Origin: JBBRHH01 sp038222915
GTDB taxonomy: Bacteria > Planctomycetota > Phycisphaerae > Tepidisphaerales > Tepidisphaeraceae
Direction of reading: 5' to 3'
Assembly: GCA_038222915.1 (NCBI GenBank)
Contig: JBBRHH010000058.1
Coordinates: forward strand, 1 to 16,747
DNA length: 16,747 nt
A program made the translations under genes and the position numbers. Positions 1 through 6,877 of this stretch are shown piece after piece; within the stretch, counting starts at the first letter, position 1; each line of letters starts with the position of its first letter. The notes under the pieces were generated by a model, which did not search any database, was not told where the DNA came from, and worked only from the letters and a program-made list of their open reading frames with translations.

Positions 1-869
1 CCGCAGATTTTACCTGCGTCGTTGATGCCGGTGGCGTTGTTGAGAGTCCAGGGGGAGGATGGGCCGTCCATGGTGTTCAGGTCGTGCATCTTTCCGCCGG
101 CGAAGAGGAAGGCGGCGGTTGCGCCGAGCGTGGTGAGGGAAGTGCCGACGATGAGGCCGGTCTTGTTGATGTTCTGTGCGACGATATCGATGCCCCCGAG
201 GTTGCCGATGTCCTTGAACTTTGCGCCGGTTTTGGTGAAGGCGTGGAAGGGATTGCCGGGGCCATTGGTGGCAGCGTCGCCGGCGATGACGCCGGCGTCG
301 TTGATTCCGTGATAGACGAAGCTGCTCTTGGCGAGCACGCCGAGGTCTTTCATCTTGCCGCCGGTATAGATGAAGGCCTGGGTTGCGCCGGTCTTTTTGA
401 TGTTTGAGAACCCGACGACCTGGCCGCTGCTGTTGATGCCGTGGGCGAAACTGTTCTTGCCGCCAAGTGTGCCGAGGTCCTTTTTTGTGCCGCCGGCGTA
501 GAGGAAGGCGTGGTAGGCGCCGCCCTTGATGGTTGCATCGCCGACGACCTGGCCTTTGTCGTTAATGTCGTAGGCAAAGCTGGTGGTGCCGCCGCCCATG
601 ATGCCGAGATCTTTCATCTTGCCGGCGCTGTAGAGGAAGGCGTGATAGACGCCGGCCTTGGTGGTGGAATCGCCGACGACCTGGCCCTTTGAATTGACGC
701 CGTAGGCGTAGCTGTATTTGCCGCCGAGCGTGCCGAGGTCTTTCATCTGGCCGTTGGTCCAGAGGAAGGCATGGTTCAAGCCGGCCGCGGTGAGGGAATC
801 GCCGACAACCTGGCCGGACTTGTTGATGTCGAAGGCGTGGGTGGTGTCGCCGCCGAGCGTTCCGAGGTC
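1..869 (-). repeat. Tandem ~130-bp coding repeats (HAF units)
   Basis: At least seven consecutive units of about 129-135 bp, one per 43-45 residues, are visible at both DNA and protein level. On the plus strand they show as recurring 'gccgaggtc(t/c)tt' and 'gacgacctggcc' words. Units 2-4 are the most alike in DNA, which suggests recent duplication, while those nearer the left edge have drifted. The array continues past position 1. Confidence 0.85.
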
Positions 870-950
870 GGTGACGGAGTAGGTGGAAAAGAGCTGCCGG
901 CCTTCCAGCGACTCTATCAGACCTGAACCGGTGAAAGCCTTGCGCGCCAT
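1..950 (-). CDS. HAF-repeat protein with LEPR-like N-terminus (3' end outside window)
   Basis: The reverse strand is open from an ATG at 950 to the left edge, giving 316 residues with no stop. An SD-like GGAG sits 7 nt upstream of the start. Residues 11-22 (IESLEGRQLFS region) resemble the LEPR-XLL-type motif found near the start of many large planctomycete surface or secreted proteins. From residue 28 the protein is a tandem array of 43-45 residue units. Each holds a D-L-G-x-L-G-G turn (Asp28, 71, 114, 158, 202, 247, 290), then an A-[FY]-[DG]-[IV]-N segment, a G-Q-V-V-G strand and an H-A-F-L-[YW] strand. This is the HAF-repeat pattern, whose units are thought to build beta-propeller-like extracellular folds. 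The last two visible units diverge most. I see no classical signal peptide before the first repeat. Function is unknown; surface or exported location is inferred from the family. Confidence 0.85.
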   Translation of the reverse strand, partial: MARKAFTGSGLIESLEGRQLFSTYSVTDLGTLGGDTTHAFDINKSGQVVGDSLTAAGLNHAFLWTNGQMKDLGTLGGKYSYAYGVNSKGQVVGDSTTKAGVYHAFLYSAGKMKDLGIMGGGTTSFAYDINDKGQVVGDATIKGGAYHAFLYAGGTKKDLGTLGGKNSFAHGINSSGQVVGFSNIKKTGATQAFIYTGGKMKDLGVLAKSSFVYHGINDAGVIAGDAATNGPGNPFHAFTKTGAKFKDIGNLGGIDIVAQNINKTGLIVGTSLTTLGATAAFLFAGGKMHDLNTMDGPSSPWTLNNATGINDAGKIC

Positions 951-1094
951 TTTCAATCTCCAGAAGGGGAAGTGTGACAGGTACGAAGATAGCTGTTGGG
1001 AAGTTCGCGTGCCAGCGTAGAGATGGATAGGCTGGGCACCGATGGGGTTGAATGGCGGAAGGTGGGTAGAATGCGCCGGAGAAAGAGCCCCTTT

Positions 1095-1100
1095 GGAGGT
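1095..1100 (+). promoter_or_regulatory. Ribosome binding site fixing the amidohydrolase start
   Basis: GGAGGT lies 6 nt before the ATG at 1107. The same frame is open upstream to a TTG at 996, but that start lacks an SD and would place 37 arginine-rich residues before a clear signal peptide, so 1107 is preferred. Confidence 0.8.
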
Positions 1101-1106
1101 CGATTG

Positions 1107-2843
1107 ATGAGACACCCCTTCGTTCGAATTCTTTTACCGCTGCTTTTGTCCACAGCTTCGTTTGGCGCGGCCGGCGAGCCGGATCTGATCGTCCATCATG
1201 GCAAGATTGTTGTCGTGGATGAGAAGTTTACCATCGCGCAGGCGATGTCGGTGAGGGACGGCAAGGTGTTGGCCGTGGGGACCAATGACGAAATTCTGAC
1301 AAGCAAAGGGGCGGCGACGGTGACGTTGGATCTTGCGGGGAAGATGGTGCTGCCCGGGCTGATTGATTCGCATGTGCATCCGGGCGCCGCGATGACGGAG
1401 TTTGATCATGCGATCCCGGAGATGGAATCAATTGATGACGTAATCGCGTATATCAAGACGCGGGTGGCGGCGGTAAAGCCTGGGGAATGGGTGGAGGTGA
1501 GCCAGGTTTTCATCACACGATTGAAGGAGCAGCGCTATCCGACGCGCAAGGAGCTGGACGAGGCCGCGCCGAAGAACCCGGTGGTGTTCGAGACGGGGCC
1601 GGACGCGTCGTTGAATACGCTGGGCCTCAAGGAGAGCGGCATCGACAAGGATTTCAAGGTGGATGACGGCGGGCCGGGCTATGCGGAGAAGGATGCCGCG
1701 ACGGGCGAGCCGACGGGAATCCTGCGGGGATGCACGCGATACATCAAGGCGAAGTCGACGGACAAGGCGGCGACGGAAGAGGACAAGCTTCGGCGGACGG
1801 TGGAGTTGTTCAAGGACTACAACGCCAATGGCCTGACAACCGTCGGAGATCGGGCGGCGTCGCCTGATTCGATCGAGCGGTATGTGAAGTTGAAGGAGAC
1901 GAACGCGCTGACGGTGCGGCTGGCGATTTCAGAGCATGTGACCACGATCGGCGCGATGGACGCGATCCAGAAGCACATTCACGCGATTGGGCAGAGCCCG
2001 CTGCGCAAGGACGATCCGATGCTGCGGCTGATCGGGATCAAGACATTCCTGGACGGCGGGATGCTGACTGGAAGCGCATACATGCTCGAGCCGTGGGGGA
2101 AAAGCAAGATTTATTCGATCACCGATCCGGAGTATCGGGGTGTGCTGCTGATTCCGCCGAACCGCTTGAAGACGATTGCGCGGGCGGCGGCCGACGAGGG
2201 GCTGCAATTTACGGCGCATTCGGTGGGTGACGGGGCGGTGCGGACGCTGCTGGATGCTTACGAGCAGATATCGCATGAGATGCCGGAGGGCGCATTAAAG
2301 GCGACGCGGCCCTGTATTACGCACTGCAATTTTGTGCAGTCGGACGATATCGGGCGATTTGCGAAGTTGGGAGTGCTGGCGGATGTGCAGCCGGTGTGGC
2401 TGTATCTCGATGCGCGGACGCTGTCGGCACAGTTTGGGAACGAGCGATTGTCGCGATTCCAACCGTTGCACAATCTGTTTGAGGCCGGGGCGGTGATTGG
2501 GGGTGGATCGGACCATATGCAGAAGATCGGGGCGCGGCGGGCGATCAATGCGTACGACCCGTTTCTGGGCATTGCGACGGCCGTCACGCGGAAGGCAAGA
2601 TGGTTTGAAGGGGCACTTCATCCGGAGTCGGCCCTGACGCGCGAGCAGGCGATTCGGATGTACACGGCGAACAACGCGTTTCTGCTGTTCAAGGAGAAGC
2701 AAGTGGGCTCGCTGGAGGCGGGGAAGCTGGCGGATTTTGTGGTAATCGACACCGACCTGCTTGCCTGCAAGCCGGAGGAAATTGCCCAGACGCATGCGCT
2801 GAAAACATATCTTGGCGGAAAGATGGTTTTCAGCAGAGAATGA
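1107..2843 (+). CDS. Exported amidohydrolase, YtcJ/Amidohydro_3 type
   Basis: This 578-residue protein is a metal-dependent hydrolase of the amidohydrolase superfamily, subgroup Amidohydro_3 (YtcJ/NfdA-like), whose members hydrolyse amide, N-acyl or cyclic C-N bonds. Residues 1-23 form a signal peptide (basic start, LLPLLL core, AxA-type end, no lipobox Cys), so it probably acts outside the cytoplasmic membrane. The N-terminal beta-sandwich (about 26-80) leads into the metal-binding G-L-I-D-S-H89-V-H91. Then come K312-T-F-L-D-G-G, H371 in TAHSVGDG, H406 in ITHC and D469 in GSDH, the usual ligand and catalytic positions of a TIM-barrel amidohydrolase. The C-terminus returns to the sandwich with G-S-L-E-A-G-K-L-A-D-F-V-V-I. 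Length and motif order are complete. It stands alone, divergent from the HAF-repeat gene across a 156-bp gap. The substrate cannot be told from sequence. Confidence 0.9.
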   Translation: MRHPFVRILLPLLLSTASFGAAGEPDLIVHHGKIVVVDEKFTIAQAMSVRDGKVLAVGTNDEILTSKGAATVTLDLAGKMVLPGLIDSHVHPGAAMTEFDHAIPEMESIDDVIAYIKTRVAAVKPGEWVEVSQVFITRLKEQRYPTRKELDEAAPKNPVVFETGPDASLNTLGLKESGIDKDFKVDDGGPGYAEKDAATGEPTGILRGCTRYIKAKSTDKAATEEDKLRRTVELFKDYNANGLTTVGDRAASPDSIERYVKLKETNALTVRLAISEHVTTIGAMDAIQKHIHAIGQSPLRKDDPMLRLIGIKTFLDGGMLTGSAYMLEPWGKSKIYSITDPEYRGVLLIPPNRLKTIARAAADEGLQFTAHSVGDGAVRTLLDAYEQISHEMPEGALKATRPCITHCNFVQSDDIGRFAKLGVLADVQPVWLYLDARTLSAQFGNERLSRFQPLHNLFEAGAVIGGGSDHMQKIGARRAINAYDPFLGIATAVTRKARWFEGALHPESALTREQAIRMYTANNAFLLFKEKQVGSLEAGKLADFVVIDTDLLACKPEEIAQTHALKTYLGGKMVFSRE

Positions 2844-2952
2844 TCGGTGATTTTACTTGCAGCGGGCACATCATTAAGGGTACATTAACATTTCATATTT
2901 AAGCCGTGGCACGTTGATTCACGTCACAACGCTGTTCGCCCCGGCAAGTCAT

Positions 2953-2958
2953 GGGGAG
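2953..2958 (+). promoter_or_regulatory. Ribosome binding site favouring the start at 2966
   Basis: GGGGAG ends 7 nt before the ATG at 2966. It lies inside the reading frame if the ATG at 2951 is used, and that first ATG has no SD of its own. The choice between the two starts changes the protein by 5 residues. Confidence 0.55.
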
Positions 2959-2965
2959 CGAGACA

Positions 2966-3457
2966 ATGATGGCTGCACCGCGCGTACTTCCTCCAATGCC
3001 CGAGATCGGTCGACCTGAGTCGTATTACGCAAAGCTGGTTCATCGGGCAGATAAGGCGGGCGATAACCATGCGCATGAAGTGGCGAAGGTGGGGCAATAT
3101 GTTTCGCTGGCGCTGGACCCGCACCTGAGCTGGGATGAGAAGCTGAAATATTTCAGGCACGCGTTGATGCGGCACTGTGCTCCGCCGCCATTTCCGGACG
3201 ATGAGATCTGGATGTTTTACCGGCAACTCGCGGATGTGGTGCGGCGGGTGGCGGGGCAGGAGGCACTGCGCATCGCAAGCACTGAGGACGATATGTATGC
3301 GGCGCGGATCAGCATGGGGCAGGCGCGGGAGAAAATCCTCGACGATGCGGATGCGTTTTTCGGGCGACTATTTGCAACTGGCAGCGAACAGTGTCCGGAG
3401 TGGTTTAATCTGGAAGACTGGGAACAACTGGTTTTGATTCGCAACCAGTGGGTATGA
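2966..3457 (+). CDS. Small helical protein of unknown function
   Basis: I do not recognise this 163-residue protein (168 if the ATG at 2951 is used). There is no signal peptide, membrane segment or metal-binding cluster. After a proline-rich start (PPMPEIGRP) it reads as mostly alpha-helical and rich in charge and aromatics, with His/Ala/Lys-rich helices around residues 20-60, a D-D-E-I-W-M-F-Y segment near 85 and an acidic, Trp-rich end. A soluble cytoplasmic protein is likely. The 120 bp upstream are AT-rich for this window (2873-2902) and could hold its promoter, but no clear -35/-10 pair stands out. Its last 53 bp are antisense to the end of the convergent ribokinase gene. A good SD, a full-length frame and normal composition argue that it is a real gene. 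Confidence 0.7.
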   Translation: MMAAPRVLPPMPEIGRPESYYAKLVHRADKAGDNHAHEVAKVGQYVSLALDPHLSWDEKLKYFRHALMRHCAPPPFPDDEIWMFYRQLADVVRRVAGQEALRIASTEDDMYAARISMGQAREKILDDADAFFGRLFATGSEQCPEWFNLEDWEQLVLIRNQWV

Positions 3458-4361
3458 ACTGATCGATTTCTTTTCGGGTGGGGATGGAGGGCTGTGCCCC
3501 GACGCGGGTGACCGCGATGGCGGCGGCGGCACTGGCGAATTTCGCGGCTTCAACCAGGCCTTTACCTTCAACCAGTGCCACGGCGAGTGCGCCGCAGAAG
3601 GTGTCGCCGGCGGCGGTGGTATCGACGGCGGCGGCGGGGAAGGCGGGGACGCGTTCGTCGACTTCCGAGGAGACGGCCCAGGCACCTTTTGACCCGAGGG
3701 TGACGAGGACGAAGGCGGGGCCCTGGTTGAGGAGGCTGCGGGCGGCACGCTGGGCTTGTTCGGGGGTTGAAACGGGGAGGCCGGTGAGGCGTTCGGCTTC
3801 GGTTTCGTTGACGATGAGGCCGTGCATGAGCGGGGAGACGGGAAGGAGGGTTGTTTGCAGCGGGGCGAAGTTGACGAGAGTTTTCACCTTTTTTTCGGCG
3901 GCGATCTCCAGGGCTCTTTGCGTGGTGGCGTTGGCGATTTCCATTTGCACCACGAGCATGGCCGAGGAGGCGATCAGGTCGGTGCATCGGTCGACGTCGG
4001 CGACTTCAAGGGCGAAGTTGGCGCCCGGATCGGCGGCGAGGTAGTTGGCTCCGTCGGCGTCGAACATGATCAGGCAGGTGCCGGTAGGGACGCCTTTTTT
4101 GATGAGGACGTGGTCGGTTTCGATGCCGTCGCGCTTCAGATTGGCGATGATGTCGCGGGAAAACATGTCGTCGCCGAGGCAGGTGACGAAGGTGACATTG
4201 CCGCCGGCGCGGGCGGCGGCGACGGCCTGGTTGGCGCCTTTGCCGCCGTAGGTCTGAAGGAATCGGCCGTTGGTGACGGTTTCGCCCAGCTGCGGCAGTC
4301 GGGGGACCTGCATGATCATGTCGACGTTGGAACTGCCGATGACGGTGATGCGGTTGTTCAT
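3405..4361 (-). CDS. rbsK: Ribokinase / PfkB-family sugar kinase
   Basis: This 318-residue PfkB-family kinase is best matched to ribokinase, which makes D-ribose 5-phosphate from ribose and ATP in the cytoplasm. The N-terminus G-S-S-N-V-D-M-I-M holds the substrate-binding Asp, and G-G-K-G-A-N at 39-44 is the classic di-glycine signature. N-E-T-E at 185-188 is the Mg/phosphate motif, V-T-L-G-S-K-G-A at 220-227 precedes the nucleotide site, and D-T-T-A-A-G-D-T-F at 247-255 carries catalytic Asp253 and the anion hole. The end (T-R-x-G-A-Q-P-S-I-P-T) is typical of RbsK. The ATG at 4361 has GGAG 7 nt upstream; the frame is open further up only because it runs antisense-free through the previous gene. 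It starts 14 bp after the SEC-C gene and is probably co-transcribed. No ribose transporter or RbsD lies nearby, so a nucleoside or other sugar substrate remains possible. Confidence 0.9.
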   Translation of the reverse strand: MNNRITVIGSSNVDMIMQVPRLPQLGETVTNGRFLQTYGGKGANQAVAAARAGGNVTFVTCLGDDMFSRDIIANLKRDGIETDHVLIKKGVPTGTCLIMFDADGANYLAADPGANFALEVADVDRCTDLIASSAMLVVQMEIANATTQRALEIAAEKKVKTLVNFAPLQTTLLPVSPLMHGLIVNETEAERLTGLPVSTPEQAQRAARSLLNQGPAFVLVTLGSKGAWAVSSEVDERVPAFPAAAVDTTAAGDTFCGALAVALVEGKGLVEAAKFASAAAAIAVTRVGAQPSIPTRKEIDQFIPTGCESKPVVPSLPD

Positions 4362-4375
4362 GGGTCGCTCCCGGG

Positions 4376-5758
4376 TTATTTTCCGCAGCACTTTTTGTAT
4401 TTTTTCCCGCTGCCGCAGGGGCAGGGTTCGTTGCGGCCTACTTTTGGCGCGGTGCGCCGAAAGGGCTCGATCGCGGGCGGGCGGAGATCGTCGGTCTCCG
4501 CTACTTCCTCGTCGTCGGCGAAGGCCGGGCGATTTTTGTCGCCGGCGACCCAGTCCCATTCGTCGTCTTCGCTTTCTTCGTCCTCAGAATCCTCCTCGTC
4601 ATCGTCTTCGCCGGGATTGAGCGAGCCGGTTTCGATCCACCGGGTATATTCTTTGGCGAGGAGTACTTCGACCTCGGTATCGTCTTCTATCTGGCGACGA
4701 TATTCGGATACGTTTTCGCGCCATTGGCCTGCCTCCGGCGGGTTGTAGCCGACGGCGTTACAGAGTAGGACCAACTCGTGTTCGAGGTTTACCTGCTGGC
4801 GATCGTAGTCATTGTTGATCACCATCTGCCGCAATTGTTCAAGGATTTCGGGGCGGTTGGTGAAGATCTCCGTGAGCGAGTAGGCGATCATCGATTTTAG
4901 CTCGATGTCGTTCTCGATCTGCAACAATTGGAACAGCGCTTCCTCGGCCTCGGGAAGTTTGAATTTTTCAAGGAGCTCGGTGATGGCCATTTTGAAATAA
5001 TGGGTCGCCTCCGGGTAGGCGTGCCGCAATTTGGGAATGATCAGGGACGCTGGAAATTTCAGAAGGGCATCGGCCGCCGACTCTGGAATTTGGCTGAACC
5101 CCGCTTCCTCATCCTTTTTGTCTAGACGCCCAACGAGCAGATCGACGGCCGGCGTGTGGCGAAAGTGGCCCAGGAGCTGAATGGCGTACCTAACCAGTGA
5201 GGTGACGTTTGATTTGTCGGCGAGGATTTTCATCGTGGCCGGGATGGCGATGTCGGGATTTCGTTCGAGCGCTTCCACCAGGCGCAGGGCTGAGCGATCG
5301 TCGTCGGAAGCTTCGTCGTCGATGATGTTGGCCTGATTTTGCAGAAGCTCCCACAACTCTTCGGCCGGCGTTTCCGACATGGAGAGGCGGCTCTCCAGAT
5401 GAATGCGGACATGCTCGGGCATGGGAGCGGCGAGGATTTCTTCTTTGCGATCCTGCAGCATCTTGATCGGGACAGCCTGGAGGGTGTGGAGCAGATAGAA
5501 GATGCCGGAGACGTCATGTTCCTGGGTCAATTCCTTGAGAACACGGCTGATCGATGTGTCGGTTTGGGGGAGGCGGGCGGCGACCTCGATCAGCCACGAG
5601 CGGTTTTTCCGGTGGGTGGACCGGTCATAGGCGGCCCAGAGGGTATCGGCGGTGGCCGGGGCCGGGTCGTGGGCGGACCCGAAATAGGCAATCACCCCGT
5701 CGACCAATATCTGGTCTGAGTGGTCGAGCAGCGCGATGACTTGGGTGGGTTCGAGCAT
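4376..5758 (-). CDS. HEAT-like helical protein with acidic linker and C-terminal SEC-C zinc motif
   Basis: This 460-residue protein of unknown role has three parts. Residues 1-370 are alpha-helical, and about 160-315 look like degenerate HEAT/ARM-type helix pairs, for example around 185-212 and 252-282. Residues 384-400 are almost entirely Asp and Glu, followed by W-D-W. Residues 441-460 are a textbook SEC-C motif: G-R-N-E-P then C446-x-C448-x8-C457-C458, the zinc site also found at the SecA C-terminus and in many small bacterial proteins. SEC-C motifs bind zinc and often mediate contact with SecB or the ribosome. The ATG at 5758 has AAGGA 6-7 nt upstream. It follows the RCK-protein gene by 42 bp and precedes ribokinase by 14 bp on the same strand, so it is likely an internal operon gene. 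A scaffold or proteostasis role is a guess. Confidence 0.8.
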   Translation of the reverse strand: MLEPTQVIALLDHSDQILVDGVIAYFGSAHDPAPATADTLWAAYDRSTHRKNRSWLIEVAARLPQTDTSISRVLKELTQEHDVSGIFYLLHTLQAVPIKMLQDRKEEILAAPMPEHVRIHLESRLSMSETPAEELWELLQNQANIIDDEASDDDRSALRLVEALERNPDIAIPATMKILADKSNVTSLVRYAIQLLGHFRHTPAVDLLVGRLDKKDEEAGFSQIPESAADALLKFPASLIIPKLRHAYPEATHYFKMAITELLEKFKLPEAEEALFQLLQIENDIELKSMIAYSLTEIFTNRPEILEQLRQMVINNDYDRQQVNLEHELVLLCNAVGYNPPEAGQWRENVSEYRRQIEDDTEVEVLLAKEYTRWIETGSLNPGEDDDEEDSEDEESEDDEWDWVAGDKNRPAFADDEEVAETDDLRPPAIEPFRRTAPKVGRNEPCPCGSGKKYKKCCGK

Positions 5759-5800
5759 GGCGTCCTTCTGAAAGTCTGGGTTGGTAGTATTAACCGGTGC

Positions 5801-6877
5801 CTAGGTGGCTGCCAATGGCCGGGCGGATGCGGCGAGCGATGGGAGGGTTGTGGCGGGGAGATGGACGCGCAGGGTGTCGCCGGCCACAACCAAAGCGGAG
5901 GCAGGTTGACTGGGGACGTTGGTGCTTTGATGGGAGAGTATTTTGGCGTTGAACTGCCGTTCGATGTCCGGGGCGGACTGGCCGATGAGTGAGCTTTGCG
6001 CTTTCACCTGGATCTCGACGATGACCTGCTGGACGCCTTCCCGGACGTAGGAGCTGAGGACGCTGCTTTCGAGAGACAACGCTGCGACCATGGGCGCGGC
6101 GAGGGTGGAGGAGGAGAAGGCGACATCGACGAGAAATGCCTTGGCGACTTTCTCGGCGATCTGCTGGTCGAAGAGGCGCATGAGGACGCGGATTTTTGGA
6201 TTGAGGCGGCGGGAGTCGAGGGCGACTTCGATGTTGGCCATGTCGTCATTGGTGGCAATGATGATGGCGCGGGCGTGTTCGACGCCGGCGTCGATCAGGG
6301 CCTGGTCTTCCTTCATGTCGCGAATGAGGACGGGAACGTTGAGCTCCTTGGTCTGGACCACGAACTTGCTGCGTTTGTCGCGCTCGAGGACGACGGCGGG
6401 GACTTTGCTGGCGATGAGCTGTTGGACGACGCGGAAGCCGAGGTGGCCCAGGCCACAGAGGATGACGTGATCGCGATAGGTTGATGCCATGACGCGCATC
6501 CACTCCTTCTCCCCGCGGCGGCGGGACAATAAAAGCAATGTCAGTCGAATGATGCCTTCGCCGAAGAGGAGAAAGCCGATGAGCGGATAAATGGCGGAGA
6601 TCAGAGCGATATACCAGGTGTCGGCGGGGTTGATGGTTTGGCCGAGGAGGAACATCCAGGCGAAATAGATGCTGGCGGGGAGGCCTGGGCGAGCGCCGCT
6701 GATCGGGGTGATGTGGATGAGAAACGCGCCAATGGAGACGGCAACCAACAGGGCAAGGAGCGTCCAGCGGAACTCTTTGAAAATGGCGATGGCGTAGAGC
6801 CAGGCGGTGCGAAAGCGACGGGATCTCTGCTGGGCCGGGAATTCTGGGAGGAGGTCATGGAGGGCCGCGTCGGTCAT
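5801..6877 (-). CDS. Two-helix membrane protein with RCK (TrkA-N/TrkA-C) domain; channel-like but no TVGYG filter
   Basis: This 358-residue protein has the layout of a two-TM K+ channel: TM1 about 37-55, a re-entrant-like stretch about 68-86, TM2 about 88-117, then a cytosolic RCK domain. The Rossmann start is D-H-V-I-L-C-G-L-G-H-L-G (GLGHLG 142-147) with an acidic residue at the end of strand 2 (E165), typical of NAD(H)/nucleotide-binding TrkA-N. A weaker TrkA-C-like part spans about 270-342. Where a K+ channel carries TVGYGD, this protein has T-I-N-P-A-D (81-86), so K+ selectivity should not be assumed. The start at 6877 overlaps the TAA of the caspase-like gene in a TAATG junction, which implies translational coupling. 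Upstream in-frame codons would add only an arginine-rich antisense-like tail. Likely a membrane sensor or conductance component controlled by nucleotide binding. Confidence 0.82.
   Translation of the reverse strand: MTDAALHDLLPEFPAQQRSRRFRTAWLYAIAIFKEFRWTLLALLVAVSIGAFLIHITPISGARPGLPASIYFAWMFLLGQTINPADTWYIALISAIYPLIGFLLFGEGIIRLTLLLLSRRRGEKEWMRVMASTYRDHVILCGLGHLGFRVVQQLIASKVPAVVLERDKRSKFVVQTKELNVPVLIRDMKEDQALIDAGVEHARAIIIATNDDMANIEVALDSRRLNPKIRVLMRLFDQQIAEKVAKAFLVDVAFSSSTLAAPMVAALSLESSVLSSYVREGVQQVIVEIQVKAQSSLIGQSAPDIERQFNAKILSHQSTNVPSQPASALVVAGDTLRVHLPATTLPSLAASARPLAAT

Noticed and set aside
996..1106. N-terminal extension of the amidohydrolase from TTG 996
   Set aside because: It would bury a signal peptide behind 37 basic residues, while a consensus SD precedes ATG 1107.
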